64,000 nt of DNA from Streptomyces iconiensis (GTDB lineage Bacteria > Actinomycetota > Actinomycetes > Streptomycetales > Streptomycetaceae), in assembly GCF_028657195.3 (NCBI RefSeq), contig NZ_JANCPR020000002.1, positions 1 through 64,000 on the forward strand. Direction: 5' to 3'. Below the pieces are notes generated by a model. The model was not told the origin of the DNA. It worked only from the letters and a program-made list of their open reading frames with translations, and did no database searches. Numbering within the stretch: the first letter of the stretch is position 1; the number at the start of each line of letters is the position of its first letter. This document shows, piece by piece, positions 18,163 to 25,035 of this stretch. Made by a program: the position numbers and the translations under genes.

Positions 18163-18930
18163 ATGGCCACACGGCTCGTAACGGCTTATAAGGATAAGCC
18201 GTTACACGTAAGGTGGGAAAGGGCGGGCGCGGCGCCGGGAGCGGTGCGGGTCCGCCAGGCGGACGAGGCAGCGGGCACGGACGAAGACACCGGCCCCGGC
18301 GAAGGCGCAGGTGTGGGTGTGGGTGCGGACGGTGGGGCGGAGTCGGAGTGGTCGGGGTTCCGGCCGGGCGAGCGGCTGATCGAACTGGCCGAGGCCGTAC
18401 GCGCCGACCCGGCGCTCTCCCGTGACGCGATGGCGCACCTCCTGGCGCGGCACGGCGAATCGGCCGCTGAGCTGGAGGGGTTCACCGAGGCGGACGCGGA
18501 CGAGCTGCGTGCCGCCGTCGTCCATCTGACCTCGCACGTGCTGCGCGAGACCGACGTGGACCGCGCGGCGCTCGCCCTCAACGCGCTCCTGGAACAGTGC
18601 GGCGCGCGGCCCCGGCTCAGCAGGCACGACGGGCACGCGTGGCACCTGCACGTCGACCGGGGCGACGAGGCGGGCTGGGCCGACTGGTTCACCGCGTCCA
18701 GCGCCCTGACGCTGGCCCGGCTGCTCGGCGAGCGCGGCGCACCGGCCTGGGGCGAGTGCGCGGCGCACGGCTGCGCGCGGCTGTTCCTCACCCACGGCCC
18801 GGGGGCCGCGCGCCGCTACTGCACCCCCACGTGCGCCTCCCGCGCCCGCGTCGCCGCGCACCGCCGCCGCAGGCGGGAGAGCGGCGGCGGCAGCGGCAGC
18901 GGCAGCAGTGAGAGCGGCAGCGGTACGTAG
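18163..18930 (+). CDS. CGNR zinc-finger / ABATE-domain putative regulator
   Basis: About 255 residues. The C-terminal segment (WGECAAHGCARLFLTHGPG, then RRYCTPTCASRARVAAHRRR) is the CGNR-type zinc finger with four Cys, although the eponymous CGNR is CASR here. The preceding region (ALNALLEQCGARPRLSRHDG, WHLHVDRGDEAGWADW) matches the ABATE domain. The tail is a Gly/Ser run. The start is uncertain: ATG 18163 has no ribosome site and places the palindrome 18179-18204 inside the gene, while in-frame GTG 18244 would leave the palindrome as an upstream operator. Probable autoregulator and regulator of the divergent MFS gene. Confidence 0.72.
   Translation: MATRLVTAYKDKPLHVRWERAGAAPGAVRVRQADEAAGTDEDTGPGEGAGVGVGADGGAESEWSGFRPGERLIELAEAVRADPALSRDAMAHLLARHGESAAELEGFTEADADELRAAVVHLTSHVLRETDVDRAALALNALLEQCGARPRLSRHDGHAWHLHVDRGDEAGWADWFTASSALTLARLLGERGAPAWGECAAHGCARLFLTHGPGAARRYCTPTCASRARVAAHRRRRRESGGGSGSGSSESGSGT
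18179..18204. promoter_or_regulatory. Perfect 11-bp inverted repeat between MFS and CGNR genes
   Basis: TAACGGCTTAT and ATAAGCCGTTA are exact reverse complements around the spacer AAGG. It is AT-rich against a very GC-rich background and lies between divergent genes: the form expected of a dimeric regulator's operator. Confidence 0.75.
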
Positions 18931-18946
18931 CGCCCCGCGCGGCGGC

Positions 18947-19357
18947 TCAGGGCAGGACCGCGATGCCGTCCAGCTCGACCCAGGCCGCCTCGTCCCACAG
19001 GCTCACGGCCCCGATGACGGCCATGGCCGGGTAGTCGCGCCCGGCCAACTCCCGCCAGATGCGGCCGAGTTCGGGCGCGTGACGACGGTAGGCGGGGACG
19101 TCGGTCGTGTAGACGGTGACGCGGGTGAGGTCGGCGGGGGTGCCTCCGGCAGCGGCGAGCGCGACGAGCAGGTTGGACAGCGCCGTCTCGAACTGGCCGG
19201 GAAGGGTGTGCGCCGCGATCCTCCCCTCGCCGTCCAGCGCGGTCTGGCCCGCGAGGAAGACCAGCCGCGAGCCGGTGGCCGTGACGGCGTGCGAGAAGCC
19301 GCGCGGCGGGGAGAGTTCGGCGGGATTGACGCGGTGCACGGTGCGGTCCGTTGTCAC
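18947..19357 (-). CDS. RidA-family protein (YjgF/enamine-imine deaminase-like)
   Basis: 136 residues from GTG 19357. SRLVFLAGQTALDGEGRI, the QFETALSNLLVALAAAGG helix and RVTVYTTDV match RidA/YjgF proteins, which hydrolyse reactive enamines/imines or act as detoxifying hydrolases. The C-terminal catalytic Arg context of classic RidA (around CEIE) is replaced by WVELDGIAVLP, so activity may differ. It follows the acyl-CoA dehydrogenase gene by 37 bases on the same strand. Removal of an imine from amino-aromatic breakdown would fit, but this is inference. Confidence 0.85.
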   Translation of the reverse strand: MTTDRTVHRVNPAELSPPRGFSHAVTATGSRLVFLAGQTALDGEGRIAAHTLPGQFETALSNLLVALAAAGGTPADLTRVTVYTTDVPAYRRHAPELGRIWRELAGRDYPAMAVIGAVSLWDEAAWVELDGIAVLP

Positions 19358-19394
19358 GTGTGCGGCCCCCTGGTCAGCTCGTACGGCACTGCGG

Positions 19395-20597
19395 TCACTT
19401 GTACAGCTCCTTCGCGATCAGGGAGCGCTGCACCTCGCTGGCGCCCTCGTAGATACGGGGTGCGCGCACCTCGCGGTAGAGGTGTTCGAGCAGGTGCCCC
19501 CGCTGGAGCGCCTGCGCCCCGTGGATCTGGACGGCGGTGTCGACGACGTACTGCGCGGTCTCGGTCGCGGTCAGTTTGGCCATGGCGGCGCTGCGCGCGA
19601 TACCGGGGTCGCCCCTGTCGTACGCAGCCGCCGCGGCGTAGACCATCAGCCGCGCCGCCTCCGTGCGCGTCGCCATCTCCGCCAACTGGTGCGAGACGGA
19701 CTGGAGATCGCGGAGCACGCCGCCGAACGCGGGGCGCCGCTGCGCGTGCGCGAGCGAGGCGTCCAGCGCCGACTGCGCCATGCCGACGGCGAAGGCGCCG
19801 ACGCTGGGCCTGAAGAGGTTGAGGGTGCGCATGGCGACCCCGAAGCCACGCCCCGGCTCCCCCAGCAGGTCGCCCCGTGTGACGGGCACGGCGTCGAAGG
19901 TGAGGGTGCCCAGGGGGTGCGGCGAGAGCATGTCGAGGGGCTCGCCGCTCAGTCCCGTACGCGCCGCCGGCACCAGGAAGGCGGTGATGCCGCGTGCGCC
20001 GGGGGCCTCTCCCGTGCGTGCGAAGACGGAGTAGAAGTCGGCGTGCGGCGCGTTGGAGATCCACGTCTTGGTGCCGGTCAGCCGCCAGGCGCCGGAGCCG
20101 TCGGGCTCGGCGCGCAGGCCGAGCGCGGCGGCGTCGCTGCCGGCGCCCGGCTCGCTCAGCGCGAAAGCGGCCACCGCCCGCCCGGCGGCGACGGCCGGCA
20201 GCCAGCGTGCCCGCTGCTCCGGCGTACCGGCGTCCGCGACGGGCCCTGCGCCCAGCCCCTGCAGGGCGAGCGCGGTCTCCGCCTCCGGACACCCGTAGGC
20301 CAGCGACTCCCGCAGCAGACACAGCGCGAGCGCGCTCACCGGGCCGCCGCCCTCCGCGGATACGGGGCGCTCCTCCGCCGCGTGGACGGCGCGCGCCTCA
20401 CCGCCGGACACGGGGTGCCCGCCCTCGGCGGGGACAGCGTGGGCGAGGAGGCCGAGGGTGCCGAGCTCTTCGAGCAGGGGCGCGTTGATGTGGCCGGGCT
20501 CTCCCGCGGCGGCCAGCGGGGCCAGCCGTTCGGCGGCGAGCGCGCGCAACCGCGCGCACCACTCCCGCTGTTCGGGCTCCAGTGCGAAGGCGGGCAT
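19395..20597 (-). CDS. Acyl-CoA dehydrogenase
   Basis: 400 residues from ATG 20597 after GGAGAGGAG. The frame is open 49 codons upstream but starts with Arg/His-rich low complexity. Family motifs: ALSEPGAGSDAAAL (FAD/acyl-CoA site), TGTKTWISNAPHADFY, and the C-terminal QIHGAQALQRGHLLEHLYRE with IYEGASEVQRSLIAKEL. The catalytic Glu corresponds to the IYEGASE region. It is divergent from the aromatic CoA ligase and probably in an operon with RidA. A role in the later CoA-ester steps of aromatic acid catabolism is inferred. Confidence 0.92.
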   Translation of the reverse strand: MPAFALEPEQREWCARLRALAAERLAPLAAAGEPGHINAPLLEELGTLGLLAHAVPAEGGHPVSGGEARAVHAAEERPVSAEGGGPVSALALCLLRESLAYGCPEAETALALQGLGAGPVADAGTPEQRARWLPAVAAGRAVAAFALSEPGAGSDAAALGLRAEPDGSGAWRLTGTKTWISNAPHADFYSVFARTGEAPGARGITAFLVPAARTGLSGEPLDMLSPHPLGTLTFDAVPVTRGDLLGEPGRGFGVAMRTLNLFRPSVGAFAVGMAQSALDASLAHAQRRPAFGGVLRDLQSVSHQLAEMATRTEAARLMVYAAAAAYDRGDPGIARSAAMAKLTATETAQYVVDTAVQIHGAQALQRGHLLEHLYREVRAPRIYEGASEVQRSLIAKELYK

Positions 20598-20765
20598 GCC
20601 TGCTCCTCTCCCGTACCCCGGTGCCGGCCCGTAGCCGTCCGGCACGGTCCGGCGGGGTGCCGGATGCCGGAGACGCCGGTTCCCCGGTGCCTGTCGGTGT
20701 GCGCGGTGTGCGCGGTGTGCGGGTCTCCCGGTGGCCCGGCGCAACGGAGTGTCTATCGCGGACTG

Positions 20766-20793
20766 TTGACTGTCGTCACCATCACGTTACGCT
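20766..20793 (+). promoter_or_regulatory. Promoter and operator candidate for the CoA ligase-PaaX operon
   Basis: TTGACT (20766-20771) and TACGCT (20788-20793), 16 bases apart, look like -35 and -10 elements. The palindrome TGAC-TGTC-GTCA (20767-20778) overlaps the -35. The same TGAC-TGYC-GTCA pattern sits upstream of the enoyl-CoA hydratase gene (28288-28299), so a common regulator, probably the adjacent PaaX-family protein, is inferred. Confidence 0.55.
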
Positions 20794-20869
20794 CAACGGC
20801 ACACCGACGCGCCAGGAACCACCGCCTTCGGGAACCCTCGTCTCCCGGACGGCCGCGAGGGGGCAGGCC

Positions 20870-22564
20870 ATGAAACCGAGTCCGTCAGCGCACGTCGACA
20901 CCTTCGCGCGTGACCATCTGCCCCCACCCGAGCAGTGGCCTGCGCTCCTTCTGGACGACCCAGGGCTCAGCTACCCCGGGCGCCTCAACTGCGGCGTGGA
21001 GCTGCTGGATCGCACCCTGGAGCGGCTGGGCGCCGACCGCCCCGCCTTCCACGACGGCGGCATGCCCGCCGCGGACGGTGAGCAGCGCTCGCCGCGCCGT
21101 ACCTGGTCCTACGGCACTCTCCGGAGCACCGTCGACCGCCTCGCGCACGTGCTCACCTCCGACCTGGGCGTGGTGCCGGGCAACAGGGTGCTGCTGCGCG
21201 GGCCGACCACGCCCGAACTGGCCGCGTGCTGGCTGGCGGTGATGAAGGCGGGCGCCGTCGCCGTGACGGTGCTGGCGGCGCAGCGCGCGCAGGAGCTGGC
21301 CACCATCTGCGAGCTGGCGCGGGTCAGCCACGCGCTGTGTGACGCACGGGTCGCGGAGGAGCTGGACCGGGCCGCCGTGCCCGGGCTGCGGGTGGGGCTG
21401 TTCGGCGGCGGGGAGCACACCGACGTGCTGCGGCTCGCCGAGGGCAGGCCGGACAGGTTCGACGCGGTGGAGACGGCGGCCGACGACGTGGCGCTGATCG
21501 CGTTCACCTCGGGCACGACGGGCAGGCCCAAGGGGTGCGTGCACTTCCACAGGGACGTACTCGCCATCGCCGACACCTTCTCTGCGCGGGTGCTGCGTCC
21601 CCACGCCGACGACGTGTTCACGGGGACGCCGCCGCTGGGCTTCACCTTCGGCCTGGGCGGCCTGGTGATCTTCCCGCTGCGCGTGGGCGCCTCGGCGCTG
21701 CTGGACCAGTGGAGGGGCGCGGCGCAGCTGCTGGACGTGGTCCAGGAGCACCGGGTATCCGTGCTGTTCACGGCGCCGACCGCCTACCGCGCGATGCTCG
21801 CGCAGCTGGAGAAGCCGGGCGAGCACGGCCCGTACGACCTGGCGTCGCTGCGCCGCTGTGTCTCGGCCGGCGAGCATCTGCCCGCCTCGACGTGGGAGTC
21901 GTGGCGGGAGCGCACGGGGATACGGATCATCGACGGGATCGGTGCGACCGAGATGCTGCACATCTTCATCTCGGCCTCGGACGAGGCGATCAGGCCGGGC
22001 CGTACGGGCCGCCCCGTGCCGGGTTTCCAGGCGCGGGTCGTGGACCCGGACGGGGTGACGCCCGTGCCCGACGGCACGCCGGGACTGCTGGCCGTACGGG
22101 GGCCCGTTGGCTGCCGCTATCTGTCCGACGTGCGGCAGCGCGAGTACGTGCGCGGCGGCTGGAACATCACGGGTGACACCTATGTGCGCGACGCGGAGGG
22201 CTACTTCCGCTTCGTGGCGCGCGCGGACGACATGATCATCTCGGCCGGCTACAACATCGCGGGCCCCGAGGTGGAGGAGGCGCTGCTGCGCCATCCCGAG
22301 GTGCGGGAGGCCGCCGTTGTCGGGCGCCCCGACGAGAAGCGGGGACAGATCGTGGTCGCGCACGTGGTGCTCGCACCGGGCGCCCCACGGGGGAGTGAAA
22401 TGGCCGAAACGCTGCGGCAGTTCACCATTTCGGAGCTTGCTCCCTACAAGTGTCCGCGCGAGATCATCTTTGCCGCGTCGCTTCCGCGCACGCCTACGGG
22501 AAAGCTCCAGCGGTTCCGCCTGCGGGAGCCCGAACTGGCCCCGCACGAGCGCGATCTAGAGTGA
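20870..22564 (+). CDS. Benzoate-CoA ligase-family enzyme (2-aminobenzoate/salicylate-type CoA ligase)
   Basis: 564 residues from ATG 20870 after GAGGGGGC. It is an ANL-superfamily adenylate-forming enzyme: P-loop-like TSGTTGRPKG, then GVHFHRD-like context (GCVHFHRDVLAIADTF), GIGATEMLHIFISA, the hinge and the C-terminal lysine in PRTPTGKLQRFRLRE. The N-terminal HVDTFARDHLPPPEQWP is typical of benzoate/2-aminobenzoate CoA ligases. It should activate an aromatic acid to its CoA thioester with ATP. Its partner is the fused monooxygenase/reductase at 25036-27381. Its stop overlaps the GTG of the PaaX gene (GTGA), so the two are translationally coupled. Confidence 0.88.
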   Translation: MKPSPSAHVDTFARDHLPPPEQWPALLLDDPGLSYPGRLNCGVELLDRTLERLGADRPAFHDGGMPAADGEQRSPRRTWSYGTLRSTVDRLAHVLTSDLGVVPGNRVLLRGPTTPELAACWLAVMKAGAVAVTVLAAQRAQELATICELARVSHALCDARVAEELDRAAVPGLRVGLFGGGEHTDVLRLAEGRPDRFDAVETAADDVALIAFTSGTTGRPKGCVHFHRDVLAIADTFSARVLRPHADDVFTGTPPLGFTFGLGGLVIFPLRVGASALLDQWRGAAQLLDVVQEHRVSVLFTAPTAYRAMLAQLEKPGEHGPYDLASLRRCVSAGEHLPASTWESWRERTGIRIIDGIGATEMLHIFISASDEAIRPGRTGRPVPGFQARVVDPDGVTPVPDGTPGLLAVRGPVGCRYLSDVRQREYVRGGWNITGDTYVRDAEGYFRFVARADDMIISAGYNIAGPEVEEALLRHPEVREAAVVGRPDEKRGQIVVAHVVLAPGAPRGSEMAETLRQFTISELAPYKCPREIIFAASLPRTPTGKLQRFRLREPELAPHERDLE

Positions 22565-23445
22565 CGGGCGTGGCACAGCACTCGTCCCCGACGACTCCCA
22601 GGCACTCTCCCGGCTCTCTCATCCTCACGTTCTACGGCGCCTACGGGCGCGGGTTCGCCGACGCGGGCACGGTGCCCGTCGCGGCGCTGATCCGGCTGCT
22701 GGGCGCCGTGGGAGTCGACCCGCCCTCGGTGCGCTCGGCCGTCTCGCGGCTCAAACGGCGCGGGCTGCTGACGGCGGACAGGCCGGGCAGCAAGGCCGCC
22801 GGGTACCGGCCTTCCGGGGCCGCGCGTGAGCTGCTGGAGGACGGCGACCGGCGCATCTACTCGCGCCCCGCACCGGACGGCACCTGGCTGCTGGCTGTCT
22901 TCTCCATCCCCGAAAGCGAACGCCAGAGGCGCCATGTGCTGCGCTCCCGGCTGACCCGGCTCGGCTTCGGGAACGCGGCTCCGGGTGTCTGGATCGCGCC
23001 GTCCCACCTGGAGGACGAGACCCGCCACACGCTCGCCCGCCTCGACCTGACGGCGTACGTGGACCTGTTCCGGGGCTCCCATCTGGGCTTCGGGGCGACA
23101 GCGGAGTCCGTGGGCCGCTGGTGGGACCTGGAGACGATCGCGCACCGGCACCGGTCGTTCCTGGAGGCGCAGGAACCGGTGCTGCGGACCTGGGCGCGGC
23201 GCCGCAAGATCCCGCCCGAGGCCGCCTACCGCGACTATCTGCCCGCGCTGGACGCCTGGCGCCGGCTGCCCTACGCCGACCCCGGCCTGCCGCCCGCGCT
23301 GCTGCCGCAGCCGTGGCCCGGCGAGCGTGCTGCGGAGGTCTTCTTCTCGCTGCACGCGAAGCTGCGGGACGCGGGACGGGAGTACGTGCGGGCACTCCAG
23401 CCACCCCCCGCAGCGCCGGCCCCTGCCCGGCTCCCGACTCCATAG
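22561..23445 (+). CDS. PaaX-family transcriptional regulator
   Basis: 294 residues from GTG 22561, overlapping the ligase stop by 4 bases. SLILTFYGAYGR, the winged-helix stretch VDPPSVRSAVSRLKRRGLLTA and the C-terminal PaaX domain (WLLAVFSIPESERQRRH, LRSRLTRLGFGNAAPGVWIA) identify the family. PaaX proteins are CoA-ester-responsive repressors, with phenylacetyl-CoA as the classic ligand. Here the linked genes suggest an aromatic acyl-CoA ligand. The shared TGAC-N4-GTCA palindromes are candidate sites. Confidence 0.9.
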   Translation: MTGVAQHSSPTTPRHSPGSLILTFYGAYGRGFADAGTVPVAALIRLLGAVGVDPPSVRSAVSRLKRRGLLTADRPGSKAAGYRPSGAARELLEDGDRRIYSRPAPDGTWLLAVFSIPESERQRRHVLRSRLTRLGFGNAAPGVWIAPSHLEDETRHTLARLDLTAYVDLFRGSHLGFGATAESVGRWWDLETIAHRHRSFLEAQEPVLRTWARRRKIPPEAAYRDYLPALDAWRRLPYADPGLPPALLPQPWPGERAAEVFFSLHAKLRDAGREYVRALQPPPAAPAPARLPTP

Positions 23446-23473
23446 GGGCCCGGGTACCCGGCTCCCGGCCCCC

Positions 23474-23496
23474 GGCTCCCGGCCCCACCGGGAGCC
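23474..23496. terminator. Hairpin between PaaX and DUF3099 genes
   Basis: GGCTCCCGG and CCGGGAGCC form a 9-bp stem with a CCCCA loop in the 76-base gap between two convergent genes. It is a probable rho-independent-like terminator without a T-run. Confidence 0.6.
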
Positions 23497-23521
23497 CGGT
23501 CGGGCGCCCTGACCAGGCGCG

Positions 23522-23824
23522 TCAGTGCCGCCCGCCGCTGCGCCTGGTCCCGCCGCCGGCGTCACGGCCACCCTCGCCGCCCGGGTCGCCGGCGCCGTCA
23601 GTGCTGTCGCGGCCTTCGGGTGGCGGTGGCTCGTCCCACCACCGGTCGTCGGACTCCCGCTTGTTCGCCGTGATCGCGGCCAGCGGAGGGATGATCATGG
23701 CAACCACACACATACCGATGGCCGCAGGCACGGACCACAGGCGCACAAAAGCCCAGGCACTGACGAAGAGCACCACGCAGATCGCCATCATCGTGAAGTA
23801 GCGGCGCCGCCTTCGCGCGTACAT
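23522..23824 (-). CDS. DUF3099-family small membrane protein
   Basis: 100 residues from ATG 23824 after GGAGG. MYARRRRRYF is followed by two hydrophobic segments (TMMAICVVLFVSAWAFVRLW and AIGMCVVAMIIPPLAAI) and a Gly/Asp/Arg-rich tail. This matches the actinomycete DUF3099 membrane proteins. Function unknown. It is convergent with the PaaX gene and unrelated to the catabolic locus by content. Confidence 0.8.
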   Translation of the reverse strand: MYARRRRRYFTMMAICVVLFVSAWAFVRLWSVPAAIGMCVVAMIIPPLAAITANKRESDDRWWDEPPPPEGRDSTDGAGDPGGEGGRDAGGGTRRSGGRH

Positions 23825-24058
23825 ACCTCCACCGTACGGCGCTCCCCCGCACCCGGCAGCGCGACCCCGCTCCCCCGCGGCGCAGCGGCACCACGGCGCT
23901 GCACCATCACGGCGTGGCGCAGCACGTGAGAAGGCGGACCGGCCGCCATGCCCTCCGTCGTGGAGGTGGAGCGGGCAGTTCCGGTGGACGCCGCGCACGC
24001 AGATCGCCGAAGAGGCGTCCGCAACCGGCCCCGGCACCCGGTCGGCACGGAGTTCCCC

Positions 24059-24787
24059 TCATGCAGGGGGGAAGCCGTCGGCCAGCTTCTCCAGTGCCAC
24101 CGCCGTGCCCTCCGGGTCGGTGACGAGGCCCAGGTGGTGCGAGGTGCGGCGCAGCACGCGGTGGCCGTTGGCCTCTGCCCGTACGGCCATGGCCTCGTAC
24201 TGGCCGCTCAGCCGCAGGTAGGCGGTGCGGGCGTGGTCCGGGTCCGTGGCGGCTTCGGGGGCGCGTTCACCGAGGTAGGCCAGGGGCACGCGGGGGATCT
24301 CCGCGAGGAACCTGTCGCGTACGGCGGGGTCGGGCAGCTCGTGCGCGATGACGTCGGCGGGGAACCAGGTGTTCCAGGGCGGCAGTTGGCCTCCGGCGGC
24401 CAGTCCGGCGATCTGCTCGGCGAGTTCGGGCGGCGCCTCTTCGAGCCAGCTGCGCCCGGGGTGTGGCAGCTGGGCGTCGGCGTAGACCGTGCCTGCCACG
24501 GTCCTGGCGCGCGCCGCGCTCCGGGCGAGCGCGGGCAGCAGGGGCCCGGCTCCGCTGTGGCCCACGAGTACGACGGGGGCGCCCTGTTCTCCGAGACGTG
24601 CCTGCCCGGCAGCGGCGGAGACGAGCGCGGGGTAGTAGGGCCCTCCCGCGGTGAGCGCCGTCGTCAGCGAGGGGAGGCTCACCTTCCGGCCGTGCTGCCG
24701 CAGCACCTCGGCTACCGGCTGCCACGTGCCCGGACCGGTCAACGGGCTGTGGACGAGCACGAGTTCGGGCGGCTGATGGGTGGACAC
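24059..24787 (-). CDS. Alpha/beta hydrolase (EstC-like)
   Basis: 242 residues from GTG 24787 after GGGGAAG. ELVLVHSPLTGPGTWQPVAEVL gives the N-terminal strand and oxyanion segment, VVLVGHSGAGPLLPALA the nucleophile elbow (GHSGAG), and the C-terminal ANGHRVLRRTSHHLGLVTDP the catalytic His region. It is a small esterase-like enzyme with unknown substrate. A CATACC-N4-GGTATG palindrome 98 bases upstream suggests TetR-type control. Confidence 0.83.
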   Translation of the reverse strand: MSTHQPPELVLVHSPLTGPGTWQPVAEVLRQHGRKVSLPSLTTALTAGGPYYPALVSAAAGQARLGEQGAPVVLVGHSGAGPLLPALARSAARARTVAGTVYADAQLPHPGRSWLEEAPPELAEQIAGLAAGGQLPPWNTWFPADVIAHELPDPAVRDRFLAEIPRVPLAYLGERAPEAATDPDHARTAYLRLSGQYEAMAVRAEANGHRVLRRTSHHLGLVTDPEGTAVALEKLADGFPPA

Positions 24788-24884
24788 GGTCTTCCCCTCT
24801 CCGTGACGGCTCCGCCCCGCGAGGGGGGTGACGGAGCGGGCCCAGACTAGTCCGGCAGCGGGCAGCGTCGCCCTACGGGGAGTA

Positions 24885-24900
24885 CATACCAAGCGGTATG
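24885..24900 (-). promoter_or_regulatory. CATACC-AAGC-GGTATG palindrome upstream of the hydrolase
   Basis: Perfect 6-bp arms with a 4-base spacer, about 98 bases before the alpha/beta hydrolase start and 136 bases after the monooxygenase stop. The form is that of TetR-family operators, but no TetR gene lies next to it. The rest of 24901-25035 is made of degenerate GCGGTCnnnGAGCAGTC-like repeats. Confidence 0.5.
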
Positions 24901-25035
24901 CGGGCGGGCGGTACGGGCGCACCTGCTCGGACGGCGGTCGCAGAGCAATCGGACGGCGGCCGGAGAGCAGTCAGCGGGCGGTCGCGGAGCAGTCGGTCAG
25001 CGGCGAAGAGCCATCAGCGGGCGGTCAGCGAGCGG

